A DNA stretch of 64,000 nt. It comes from Cymbidium sinense (Eukaryota; Streptophyta; Magnoliopsida; Asparagales; Orchidaceae). This document shows positions 51,346-62,600 of this stretch, piece by piece; position 1 is the first letter of the stretch, and every line of letters starts with the position of its first letter. The notes under the pieces were generated by a model that saw nothing but the letters and a program-made list of their open reading frames with translations, searched no databases and was not told where the DNA came from. Made by a program: the position numbers and the translations under genes. Location of the stretch: positions 37,794,983 to 37,858,982 of the forward strand of contig CM038223.1 of NCBI GenBank assembly GCA_021442155.1, written 5' to 3'.

Positions 51346-51620
51346 AGTGAATGCTTTTACTCCCAAAGTTCATGATTTGTTCATTGGGGAGATCATCACT
51401 GAGTGAAGAATCTACTGGAAGTGGGTGAGTTGATAAGAAATGTGTGAGTGCTTATCCTTTCACTACACGAGATCATCGACGTAGCATTCGACTTGGTCTT
51501 CCTTGAACTTGGCGTCATCAGATATTGCTTGACATTTTTGAAGGCTCACTAGCACTTGTTATCCCACTTGAACTTGGTGTACTTTTTAACAAGTGATGAG
51601 AATGGCTAGCATTTTTCTAA
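51346..51620 (-). pseudogene. Classical RNase H remnant of element A-I, mostly deleted
   Basis: Only the ends of the domain remain: PFSSLVKKYTKFKWDNKC and FKNVKQYLMTPSSRK (about 51620-51520), then directly HFLSTHPLPVDSSLSDD and LPNEQIMNFGSK (about 51460-51365), which belong to the linker just before aRNH. The catalytic body of the RNase H, roughly 100 codons, is missing. The element thus keeps aRNH but has lost the retroviral-type RNase H in this copy. Confidence 0.6.
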
Positions 51621-52829
51621 TAGATTGGATAAAGCATCTTAGATATACCAATCAACCTAGGAATGATCTGAGGTGAGTTCAAATTTTAGGGGGTGGCATT
51701 TCTAATATCACTTTGATCTTTCCTAGATCAATTTTGATTTCACGATTTCAGACAACAAACCTAAGGAATTTCTCTGAAGCTACTCCGAATGCACATTTCA
51801 GGGGGTTCATTTTCAAGTTAAATTGTCTTAACCATTTGAAAACTACTCTTAAGTCGAAGAGATGGTCTTCCTTTTCTTTGCTTTTAAACACGAGATCATC
51901 GATGTTTCATTTGACTTGGTGATGAATGAGTTCATCATAGATTAGAGTCATGGCCCACTGGTATGTGGCACCAGAATTTTTAAGGCCGAAAGGCATGACT
52001 TGAAGCAATAGATTATGATCTAGGTTCTAAAGGTAGTGTTCCTTTCATCTTCAGGGGTCATTTTTATTTGGTTATATCTAGATGAACCATCCATGAAAGA
52101 GAAGACTGCATGAGATGAGGCAATGTCCACCATCAGTTCTGGTATTGGTAGTGAAAATTCATCTTTTGGACATGCCTTATTTAGATCCCTAAAATTGACT
52201 CATATGAAAATTTGGCCACTCTTTTTCTTAACTGTGATAATACTGGCCAACCAGATGGGATATTTTTCCTCCCAGATGAAACAAGCATCGATCAATTTCT
52301 TGACTTCATAAATGACCTGTTATTTAATTTTTAATCACATGCATCTAGGAGCTTGCTTGATAGGGTTAACATAGGACTGCATTATTAGTTTATGGACCGC
52401 TATGTTAGGAACCAATCCAGGCATCTCTTCATAACTCCATGTAAAGTAATCCTTAAACTTAGTTTTATTCAACAATGAACTGATGTATGTCGAACGTGGA
52501 TTTTCTTCAGCCCCTAGGTTGATTTCTTTAAGCTCGTCGATGGTTGACTTGATTTCTTCTTCAAACTCTGGTGGTGCATCTTTGACTTGGAGATCATCTA
52601 GATCATCTAAGTTTTCTATGCAAACCTCCTCATATGAGTTAATGTGATATGAAATGAACCTATCAGATTCTAAATGATTGGTGATGACTAGATAGTAATC
52701 ATCATCATCTACTAGGCCTATCATGCCAAAGCCTAATCCTGGTGTTGATTGAGAGCTCTTGCATTTTTTATTCCACATACTTTCAAAGTAATTCAACCTG
52801 TGCTTGGACCATGTATGTGGGATTAACAC
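51621..52829 (-). pseudogene. Pre-RT linker and reverse transcriptase of element A-I
   Basis: The frame 52829-52335 (164 aa) holds the linker with acidic DDLDDLQVKDAPPEFEEEIK and KDYFTWSYEEMPGLVPNIAVHKL. RT continues in another frame from about 52376: KLIDACFIWEEKYPIWLAS, VKKKSGQIFI, stop, VNFRDLNKACPKDEFSLPIP, MVDIASSHAVFSFMDGSS, NQIKMTPEDERNTTFRT, VMPFGLKNSGATYQWAM, IDDLVFKSKEKEDHL (the catalytic DD retained, usually YVDDLV) and FKWLRQFNLKMNPLKCAFGV. The order of all RT blocks is intact, which is the best evidence that the element was once autonomous. Stops and one frameshift disable it. Confidence 0.85.
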
Positions 52830-53545
52830 TTTCTTTACTAAATTATGAACATAAGGCGAGTACCAGTCAAAAGGTAATTCGATTTCTTCTTTATTTGAAT
52901 CATCCTCAAATTCTACATCAACTTCTTAACTTGAGGATGATGCTCCAAGAAAGAACCTCTGAATCATCACAGCTGTGGATGATCTAGGGGTTTTGTTAAC
53001 TACCAAACCCTCAACTTTTTATGAGAAAAGTGGGGTTAGAGCTAAGGTTCCCAATTAATGTCTAACAGTTTCACATAGAGAGGACTTGGATACACTTATG
53101 CTTTGCTTGGGACTCTGGTCTTCATCACTGTCTAGCTCGAGTGCCACCTCCAATGGGATTTGCTATTGAGAAGAGCTGGTTGGTGTGCTAATCATATGAG
53201 ACTCATCCTTTGAACTAAATGCTAAGTCTATGTGGATAGCAAGTGTACTCCTGGTAGCTGGGATAAATCTCCTAGTCGGTGGTAGGTATAAAGGTCTTCC
53301 ACCCCTAGGACTGGCTTTAGTCTTGCCTCTTCCTCATCTTGGTGCAGGTCGAGTCATCCTCCCTACTTGTTCGAATGGAGTAATGAACCATAGGTGGAAT
53401 CTAATCTCAAGCTCTACTTCATCCCCTAATTCTATTTCTTGCTCCCTTTTTTCTTCAATTTCATTTTCTTTTTTCTTTACTTTTTTTTATTTATTCTTTT
53501 TTCTATCTTTTTTTTCTCACATGTGGATTTTGACTAAGTTCATGA
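52830..53545 (-). pseudogene. Protease-to-RT spacer of element A-I
   Basis: Minus-strand reading gives Glu/Lys-rich then Pro/Arg-rich sequence (RPLYPPPTRR, then FIPATRST), then SSSQQQIPLEVALELDSDED and EVDVEFEDDSNKEEIELPFD just before the linker. Low-complexity spacers of this kind are usual here in Tat polyproteins. Includes homopolymer-rich DNA at 53450-53520 (CT-rich on the plus strand). The plus-strand ORF at 53230-53616 is its antisense shadow. Confidence 0.55.
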
Positions 53546-54245
53546 GAATAAACTTTTTTTATTTTGGGGGAGCTAGTAGGCTACAACCTTATATATCCCA
53601 ACCTTATAAAATGTAAATGGTTTGAGATCTCCTTTGATATAATATTTGATGCCACCTCCCATGAACTTGATATACACTGATGTAGAGAGGATGGAACCAT
53701 GTTGTTCTTGTGCATCTATGATCTCCCAAGCAAAGCATTGAAAGATGTATCTGAGTCTATTATATGAAACTTGGCTTCATTCTTCCTATCATCTGTCTCT
53801 AGTGGGACCACTATAAAGCCTAAGGTCGCATCGCCTTGTTCATTGAATCCTTTCAACATCATCCTCTCCTTTTGGAGTTTAGAGATGTCAATACTCAAGT
53901 AGACATGGGTTCTCATACTCATAATGTTGATTGATGCACCCGGGTCAACTAGAACTCTAGATAACCTATATCTACCAACATCCACTGTAATATAAAGAGG
54001 ATGGTTATGCTTGATCATCTCTAGAAGTAGGTATTCATAACTAAATGTAACTCCAAAGATATCCTTTGAGTAGTGTGCTTCCTCTCTAGTAGCGGTCAGC
54101 TGAGCTAAGCATATCTCTAGATCAAGCAAGGCTTTGAGTAGAGATTCTCTCATCTCTTTTGGATAAGATAAGGGTGTCATATATGCTTAACTTAGTTGGC
54201 AACTTTTTAAGATGTGCTAGGACATTGTAATCAACTCTGAGTTGG
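53546..54245 (-). pseudogene. Aspartic protease of element A-I
   Basis: Begins with YNVLAHLKKLPTKLSIYDTL near 54230, then the 154-aa frame 54180-53716 with FSYEYLLLEMIKHNHPLYIT, the active-site motif RVLVDPGASINIM (Asp79, Ala rather than Ser or Thr two positions on) and the flap/C-terminal part ending SFNALLGRS. The frame closes at a TGA that replaces the Trp of the usual GR(S/P)WxH motif; reading through gives MHKNNMVPSSLHQ, the expected continuation. One G-to-A change therefore truncates it. Family A2 retroviral-type pepsin-like protease that would have processed Gag-Pol. Confidence 0.85.
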
Positions 54246-54940
54246 TCCTCCATAAGTATATTCATAGGTGAAGCATCTTATGGAGGGGCTATCTTCTCAC
54301 AAGAACTAATGACCTATTTATCCTTATCATGAGGTGCTACCCTAGGAGGTAAAACTTTGTCACTACATAGGTTGACTTCAGTGACTTCTTAGAATGATGA
54401 GTTTGTGAAAAGTTCTATCTACTCATCGGGTATACCTACAACTTCTCCTACGGGATCCTCGGAGTCAAATGACTCCAAGTCAATCTCAAGAGGTGAACCC
54501 AATTGATTTAGAAAAGAAAATTTTGATTCTAAATCAGAGAGGAATGGATTGAAACTATTTGAGCTATTATTTTTATGTTGGCTTAGAGAGCTTTTTGTGA
54601 GACTGAAATTAGGAGCATCAGAAGTAGAAAGAATGTAAGTGGAATCAGCTTTCTTCATTGATTTCTTTAATTTGGGTGGAGGTATATGATAGAAATCAAG
54701 TAAAGTAAGTAGAGTGAGGGGTTTGGTGCCCTCATCCACAGATACAATGCTCCCGCTGGTAGAAGAGGAGCTAGCAGAGGAGGTAGTAGGTACAATAGTG
54801 GGAGGAGTGGTGGACTCAAACAGTGGTTATGCTACGAATTTATCATAGGAAAGTATGATAGGCTGTTGCTACTACTGGGGTTCCACCCTCCCCGAGTTAT
54901 TCTTCACAACTAGCAAACCTCTCTTGGTATTGGTGGAACA
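54246..54940 (-). pseudogene. Gag-to-protease spacer of element A-I
   Basis: Includes the 106-aa open piece 54739-54419, rich in Ser, Leu and Lys, with no domain I recognise. It lies between the gag C-terminal zinc-finger-like segment and protease, in the same orientation, so it is probably linker. Small frames on either strand are not supported as genes. Confidence 0.45.
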
Positions 54941-56057
54941 GAACTAAATGGTTATTCTAATAAGTATTCATTAGGGATGGCTATGGCTCCTGACTTGTAG
55001 CTATGCTCAAGCCAGTCCTTAAAATGATGCGATTCTCTAAGACATGACCTAACATGCAGTGGTATGAGCAATAGCTAGGATCATCTCTCTTGCCCACTAC
55101 CTTCAGCCTCGTAGGCTCGAGTAGCTGAAAATTAGATTTCTTTAAGAGATTCTTGAAGATTTTTCTGACTACCTCCCTCTTGAATGAGTATGGCTTACTT
55201 AATCTTTTAATAATAGTAAGTGGAAATAGCTACCTGGCCATCAATATGGATACCGCTACTGGGTAGGCTGCTATGGTGGCGATGGTGGCCATTGTGGCAA
55301 CTGTGGTAGCCAGTATAATAGTCAAGGTGGTGGAAGAGGAGGTAGCAATGGAGGCGCGAGCCTCTCTCCTAAACTTTATTTCCCTTTCTCCATTGACACG
55401 ACTACCCTGAGCTTCTTCTCAAACACCTTCTATGACTTGGGCTTAGATGTTTGGTCTAAGAAGAGTAATTATTTGGCTTACTCTTATAGGCTAGCCGCCT
55501 TATTGATTAGCTTCTCAAATATTTTAATAGTTGAGTCCTTAAGCATGAAGGCGACTGAGCCATGGATATTCTTAAGTAGAATTTCAATGGCATGCTGTTT
55601 AGACAGCTGTGGCTCATATTTCATGCTCAGGTTGTACCATCTAAGAATATAATCCATAAGGGACATGTTAGATTTTTATTTTTCTATAATGAGGTCACCT
55701 ACAGTTACCCTCTGTTAGCTCTTGCAAATCTTTTGAAGAAGAGATGCTCTAACTCAATGAAGGTCTTCACCAAATAGTTGGGCAGTTTAGTGTACCAAAT
55801 CAAATGCAACACTTGATAGGCTACTGATGAAGATATGAAAGAAAAGTGCATCATTGCCACTAGAATTACAACAACTAGCTCTGAAATATGCAATATGCTA
55901 CCATGAGTTCCCAATGTCATCAAGGATGGTGGCACAAAACTCTTGGGGTATTAAACTACTTCAAATTCCTCTAAATAGGGTCTACCCTTTGGAATGGATG
56001 AGCTCCCCCAGGCTTGGGCCAATGCTTCCTTCACCTACTGCTCAACCATCTATTTGA
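54941..56057 (-). pseudogene. Gag core and C-terminal part of element A-I
   Basis: Capsid-like segments: YTKLPNYLVKTFIELEHLFF (about 55790-55735), then the 61-aa frame 55666-55484 with MDYILRWYNLSMKYEPQLSK and IEILLKNIHGSVAFMLK. Downstream, a Pro/Leu-rich stretch (55370-55250) and a C-terminal motif at about 55200-54960: KIFKNLLKKSNFQLLEPTRL, DDPSYCSYHCMLGHVLENR, ILKDWLEHSYKSGAI. The Cys-x2-His-x4-His pattern resembles the nucleic-acid-binding knuckle of plant Ty3/gypsy gags (usual form YCxYHxxxxHxxExC), with the final Cys changed to Arg. Frames are interrupted throughout. Confidence 0.75.
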
Positions 56058-57894
56058 TATCCTTTTCATGCATGGAGGTGCTATCCCTGACTTTCTTATT
56101 TAAGCTACCAGCATCATCATCCATGGGAGTGCACTTGGGATGATCTAAGGTATGTACCAACTCTGGTCAACTGGCCATCATGGGGGAAGGTTGTGAGACT
56201 AGGTCTGGGTTCTACAAGGCTAGAACTATTTCCATCAACTCCTCTACCTTCTTTTCCATCCTATCTATATGGTCATCCTTCTACTTGAGCTGGTGGAGGA
56301 GGTGTTGAGTTGAGTGAGAGGTGTCACCTTCCTGAACTACAACACCTTTCTGGCTATGTTGTTCCCTCTGTAGGAATCCTCAGGTGTCGACCATGTGGAC
56401 TTCGGCTAAGTCATCCAACATGTCATCTACCCTCTTCCTAATCAGAATGGTCACTCCCAACTATCTATTTCCTTTGTGCGGTAGTCTTCAAATACTAAAA
56501 AACTATCTATTCTACTCTGTAGACATGGGATGGTGAACGATTGACCATTGGACTAAACTCCATAGACTATATGCACTGAATACTCTGAGCTGGTGGGGTG
56601 TACTCCTAAGATGGCTCAACTATCATGGGGACTATGTTGGTATCCCCTACCCTCTCTTCCTCCTTCTCTTGCGAAGGTGGAGTGACAATGATGCTTTTTG
56701 GTTGCCACTTCCTCTTTACCGTAGTTGAAGTGGAAGGTCAAGTAGGGGAGATCAACCTCACCTCAATGGGTGGAATAGATAGAGTGGGATCCTTGGGCCA
56801 TAGTCAGATCACCAAAGGAGAGGGTCTCTCTCTAGACTGGTGCTTATGCAGCTTAGTAAGGATTATGGATGCTAAAACTTTAACTAGTGAAGGTGGGTAG
56901 TGAGTGGAGTAGTGTGATGGTGGAGAAACTAACTGCCTCTCCATCAGAGATCTCCTCCTGCGACTGACGGTGCTAGTGAGAACTATGTGATCAAAATGAT
57001 CAGCTCTAATAGCTTGTCGATCAAGAAAGTCCATCAAGGCGGAGGCCACTGACTGCCTGACATACCTCCTCCTCCCTCACTTGCCTGCTTGGGTAGCAAC
57101 TCTAGCCTCTATGGCTCTCTCTCTATGTATTTAATTCCCCACTCTAGGATGGGTCTCAAGTCATGTAACATGCCGGGACTCACGAATGTATGGGCTCACT
57201 GACTCATGAAGAACCATAGGCAGCATGAGGGATTCTTCCTATCCCTAACTAGTGTCTCTAACTCTGTAGGTAGTGGGGGTGATGCAGTAATCATGTAATA
57301 ATCCTCCTCTTCTTTTGAGATTGAGAGGGGATGAAACCTACTGCCACTCAGGAATGGAGAGGTCTCAAATGGGGAACCCTCTTCAACAACATGAGAGGCA
57401 TCATCTATCTGACTCGTCTCATGCTTGTATTGTAGCTTGACCTTTTGATTCTTATTTTAGAGTTGAGTCTTAATGAGCGATGTGAAGCAGGAGTTAGCAC
57501 CAACCTCAAAGGTGAAAGAGATTACCTTAGAAGCTAAGATAGCCTTCCCCTTCAGAGCAAGGTGAACAACAGAGGTGGTACTAGACCTCATTGGAACTAT
57601 AGTAGGGGCAACAAACTATACTCACACTGACACTGATAGGGGTGTAGGAATTACAATGGCCTTCCTCTTCAGAGAGGGAAACTCAAAATTACACTACATA
57701 TCGAAGCAAAGAAGTGGCTTCTTTCCTACCACCTTCTCCTTGCTAACAGTGGTGAGGGCTAGTCCCTCACATATGACTTTGAGGTTCTCAAAGCCAAGTC
57801 CAAACTAAATCACAAAGGCAGCGATGAGTATGGCCTGATCTAAGGCCAAATCCACACCAGAGGAGAACAAGAAGATTAGCTTGCTAGAAGACAT
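56058..57894 (-). pseudogene. N-terminal gag-like region of element A-I
   Basis: A plausible ATG at 57894 opens MSSSKLIFLFSSGVDLALDQ, followed by long Pro/Ser/Thr-rich, locally charged sequence with many stops (for example pieces at 57049-56804). No domain recognised. Tat-lineage elements often have extra coding sequence or a long gag N-terminus upstream of capsid; this could be either. The start is chosen because it follows the repeat leader and is the first ATG with extended coding-like composition. Plus-strand ORFs here (56625-56900, 57575-57808) are antisense shadows. Confidence 0.45.
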
Positions 57895-57959
57895 GGCTAT
57901 GAACTAACTGTAAGAAAGGCATAAAAAGAACATGGCTATTATCTCTGCATTGTTGAAAA

Positions 57960-59330
57960 GAGAACTGAATTAGACCCTTTCATTGAACTGTTGATTTGAA
58001 TTGTTGACTTTGATTTGATTTTTGAACTTAAACCCACACTTAACAAATTTAGGTATGCTAAGTGGGTTCATTATATTGGAGAGAATTAAGAATTTGGAGG
58101 AGAGACTTTGCCTTGTATGTTTGAAATTGATTTCAATTTTGGGACCCACATCCAACAAATTTGAGCATTTTGAATGGGGTTCAATTAGTTTGGAGAGACT
58201 TTTGGGGATGTATTTGTTATATTCTTTTATTGGAATTTGATTTTGGAACCCCATTTAGCAAATTTAAGTATGCTAAATAAGGTTTAATTGTATGTTTAAA
58301 AATTTTGAAAGCTTTTTATCTTAATTGTTTGATTGTTGTTTGTTTGATGTTTTAATTTCATTTGAAAAGATGAACTCTCATTTAACAATTTTAAGTATGT
58401 TAAATGGGGTTGAATTGTATGTTTTATATTTGTTACTGATTTTATCTTTGAAAAGGGGAACTCTTATTTAAGAAGTTTAGGTATGTTAGATAGAGTTCAA
58501 TTACATATTTGATGTTTGTTGTTGGAGTTTGATTTTGTTTTAGAAATGAGACCAACGCTTAACAAGTTTAGGTATGTTAAATGGAGCTCACTTATATGTT
58601 TGATTATTTATTTGTTGATGTGTGGTTTTGTTTTCATTCTGAGGATTGAACTCTCACTTAACAAATTTAGGTATGTTAAATAGAGTTCAAATGTGTGTTA
58701 GATGTTTTGATTTTAATTTGATTTTAAAAATGGAACTCTCATTTAAAAATATGGGTATGTTAAATGGAGTTCAATTATATGTTATTTATCACAATTTTCT
58801 TTTGATTTTGAAGAAAAAAAAAGGAAACCCTCACTTAACAAATCTATGTATGCTAAGTGGAGTCTAATTTGTATGTTGGTGGTTGGGTTTTGTTTTAACT
58901 TAAAAAATGAGACTTTCATTTAACAAGTTTGGGTATGTTCGATTTTAATTTTTGAAAAAAAAGGGGACCCTTATTTAACAAATTTAACTATGCCAAATGG
59001 GGTTAGTTAATTTTTGAAAGAGGGTTTGAATATGTTTGTTTTTGAAAGAGAGGTTTGTTGTTCAATTTAATTTTGATTTTCAAAAAGGGGAACACTCACT
59101 TAGCAATTTTAGGTATGCTAAATGAGGCCCAATTAATTTTATTTGAAATATTTATATTTTGGTTTACTTGACTTTGATTTTAAAAGAGAAGCTTCATTTG
59201 GCAAATTTTATTATGTTTAGTGAAGTTCACTTGATTTTACGTTGAAAAGGTTTTGAAAATTTTACAAAAGATTTTATTTATTTTACTTTAGATTTTATTG
59301 AAATTTGTTCAATATGAAATGAACCTTACT
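57960..59330 (-). repeat. Tandem repeat array in the 5' leader of element A-I, 13-14 units
   Basis: Plus-strand core (ACTCWCATTTAACAAATTTAGG then TATGTTAAATGGRGTTCAAT) recurs near 58027, 58143, 58241, 58373, 58451, 58551, 58650, 58734, 58830, 58910, 58966, 59093 and 59185, with a decayed copy near 59307. Spacing varies from about 55 to 130 bp, mostly 80-100, because the GATTTTGAAAA-rich linkers differ in length. The cores are more conserved than the linkers. The array fills almost the whole space between primer site and gag. Small ORFs inside (57970-58254, 58022-58240, 58646-58867) are by-products. Confidence 0.9.
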
Positions 59331-59613
59331 TCACCAAGGTAGTGGTAAGAGGTTACAAATTATGTTTGATTTATATTTGGTCATCTCCTTTATTTAATTA
59401 ACTTATTATTACCTATTGGGAGACCCAATATGAGTCTTAGGACCTACACGAGAGTGAGGTCCTAAAACCTAAAGGATGCTGGCCACCTTTGCTTAAGAAT
59501 GAAATGAGTAAAGGGCCGGTGGAAAAAAAGGTAGTCTCGGGCTTATAAAAAATATAAGTCCACTATCGATGTTTGGAGACGTAATTGTCTATTAGAGATG
59601 AAGAGAGGAACTC
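59331..59613 (-). other. Proximal leader of element A-I
   Basis: Non-repetitive leader between the primer-binding site and the tandem array. No open frame. It contains GGAGACCCAATATGAG and GGGCCGGTGG words on the plus strand and is slightly richer in GC than its surroundings, as packaging or dimerisation leaders can be; that role is a guess. Confidence 0.4.
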
Positions 59614-59631
59614 TCCCTAGCAGAGTTGCTA
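59614..59631 (-). other. Primer-binding site of element A-I
   Basis: Minus strand TAGCAACTCTGCTAGGGA begins 8 bases inside the end of LTR A4. It differs from TGGCGACTCTGCTGGGGA, the form I recall for Tat/Ogre elements (reported as complementary to a tRNA-Arg 3' end), at only three places, all G-to-A. That pattern fits CpG and related deamination. The tRNA identity is from memory and needs a check. Confidence 0.65.
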
Positions 59632-59639
59632 GAAATATC

Positions 59640-62600
59640 TGTGGTGTTTATTTTTGGATGTGGGGAGGACACCATACAGACCATAGGGGATACTTATTGA
59701 TGTGATTGGCTATGACATTAAGGTATGAAGTACTATCTCCAAAGATGGGGAAATCACCCTACAATGGACCTAATCACCTACTAAGGACTCTTAAGGCATG
59801 ATGGGTCTTTGAATGTATCAGAGATTTTTCCCCAACTTTATATGAAAAGATAAAGAAGGGTTTATATTAAATCGGGTTCTTAAGTTCGCAATGGAGGCAA
59901 ACCTCTATAGTTAATTACATCCTACGGAATGAGATATCCTAAGAATACTTTCAATTAAAGTATACAATTATTATCTCCAAAGATTTGAAGGCTAGACTAT
60001 CAAAGGTTTAGTTATGTTCAGAAAGTCAAGCGAGAGAGACCAAGTAGAAGACTTATTTTTCGAATCCAAAGGAAGGAAGTTGAAAATTCTCATGATACTA
60101 GGAGGCCTGGTGAGCATTGCAATCTATCTTATGATTAGGTTTTATTACTTAAAAATAAAGAGATTTATTTATTTGAGTTGAATTTTTATTAGATTGTTAG
60201 GGCTTATGATCCGCCAACATAAGGTTTTGGAAATTCTTAAGAGGTGAGGATTCATGCTTGTAGCCCAAAGGAAACACTACCTCAGATCCTAAATCTAAGG
60301 AGCTTTAGAATGAGGGAAAGCACAACCTAAATCTAAGTGATAAGTGGACATAAGGGTTTATCTCCACAAGAGGGAGTAAACCCATCCGACTTCTGGACTT
60401 ACCACTGCGTAGAGTGGCCACCAGCTAACACCTCCTACATTTTAAATCCATGTAGTCTAGTCTTATGATTTTGTAAGATGGTTAAGCTTATTATCTAATT
60501 TGAAAGAGACTAAAGTCCTAAATCCACTCCCTAAGAACTAGAGCATGAATGATATTAGCATATGACTTAATCTACAAATGTAAAAATCTTTTCAAGTTTT
60601 ATCTCATTTTTGGACTTAATATTTTAGACAAAGGCTTTAGGATTTCTTTATGCCTAAATGCATGATGAACAAGTTTATTGGCTAAATCAAAAGAGAGAGG
60701 GTGAAGCCCCATCCTCAGGGGTTTCTCTCATGGGTTGAGCAGCCCCTATTATGTAAGGACGAAGGCCCTCAATTTTTGCAAGAGTGATAGAAGATGCATG
60801 CATGATGTTAGACATATAATATTCAGCTAAGGGGTTGCTAAATCTTTTAGTGATCTTGTCTAAAACATAGGCTTAATGATGAGGTTATGACTTATTTTAA
60901 AGCTTAGCTATGATTGATTAGTTGCGTAAAAAATTTATTTTACCCTAAGAGCCTATCACATCCAAGCCACACATTAAAGCATCAATCATTAAGAAACTAA
61001 GAAAAGCATGTCATTTCTAATGCAAAAGTTTAAACAAATCATCAAACAATTTATAACCTAACATAAAAGAATAGCAGGTCAGTGCGATCGAGTACCGCCG
61101 TACAACCAAGAAAGAGAAAAGGTGGGTGGCTGAGCTCTACCTTCTCCTCTTTCCTTTGGTTTGATTGTGCTCCAAAGGCATCACAGGGCATCACGGGACT
61201 AAGCCTTCTAGCCATTGCTCATCCTAACTCCCCCATAGCACTAATCCTAATCCCTATTATAAAAATTATATTCATATTTAAAAAGTAAATCTAATTACAC
61301 CTATAAAACATAGGTTAGATAAACAAACATACAATCCCAAGCAGTAATATATATTTTTTGGACTTAGCATCCTACACATAGGTAACCAAGCCTACTTATC
61401 CTAACTTGGGTTATGCTTGGGGATTCAAGCAACCATCAAAGAGAGCATTTATATTTATTTTTAAGCAACCCCTCAAGCATAATCCCCTGTAAAAATATGA
61501 TTAGGCTAAGAGCGTCTTAACATCCAGTCTATAAAACATACGTCCTAACATCTAGTCTAAAATATTACATCATAAAATAAAATATACATCACACATACAC
61601 CATATTAACTTAGGACTAGAGGTGGTGGCTAAGTTCTATAGTGTGTGCTAAGGATTTGTGTGGTGTGTCTAACTAAGCATTAGAGTTATGATATTCTAAG
61701 TATGGAAAGGATTTAATTTAACATAAAGGTTTGTTTCATTTTGAGTTGTTTAATTGATTTGTGAATTTAAATTTGTAATTTGTTTAGTTTCTCTTAATTT
61801 ACACTTAGCATCTAAGTGTTATAGAGAGAAGAAAGAAGATTACCCTCTTTCATCCCTACCTTAAGCCACTTTCTAAAGTATATTTTATGATTTAATTTTC
61901 TTTAGTGAATGGCTTATTACATATTCTTATTAATCATAGGTTTAGGTTTGCCTTAAGTAATCCTAATTAACATGAAATGCATCTTAAGATTAATGTAATT
62001 GAATTATTATGACATGACATATATCAAGCCATTCCTTTCCATCACATATAACATGCATATGACTTTAACACTTAGCATACCTATACATGCAATATATTTT
62101 GGCATACTTAAGTAGTGATGGATGCATATGTTTGAAAGTTATATTTTACTTGATTGAATTATTTATGCATGTAAATTAATGCCCTATCCAAATTCTTATA
62201 TAAATATACATAAGAAAGAAATTACATGAGTATGCATCATTCCTAAACAAGGGAAGTGAAGTAATCAAATGACCTCCTTGGGGCTACTTAAAGCCTCATA
62301 TTCCTGGGATGTCCAGACTATATACCCATTATTATTCAAATTTATCTAAATTCATATACAATCATAGGAAAGAGAGCACTAACTTATATGTAATGTATTT
62401 TATTGACTTAGATGATAATGGATGCATGCATTTTTAGTATAAAAGGGGATTACCATTCTCTAGTCAACTACACATGCAAACGTATAAAAGATGTAAGCAA
62501 GTACGTATCATTGTTGACAAGGGAAGCGAGATAATCAAATGACCTCCTTAGGGCTACTTAAAGCCTCGTATTCCTGGGATGTCTAGACTAAACACTTGCT

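Noticed and set aside
53230..53616. 128-aa plus-strand ORF with a phenylalanine-rich tail
   Set aside because: Antisense to the pol spacer of the giant element. The tail comes from a CT-rich tract.
49572..54245. Integrated plant pararetrovirus (caulimovirid)
   Set aside because: Presence of integrase, aRNH, LTRs and a primer site next to the LTR, with the order protease-RT-RNase H-integrase, fits a Ty3/gypsy retrotransposon. No movement or coat protein was seen.
55260..55370. Glycine/cysteine-rich plus-strand frame (GGDGGHCGNCG-like)
   Set aside because: It is the antisense of a proline-rich stretch of gag on the minus strand, and has stops nearby.
58022..59200. CRISPR-like array
   Set aside because: Repeats are diverged, spacers are themselves repetitive and variable in length, and the setting is a plant retrotransposon leader.
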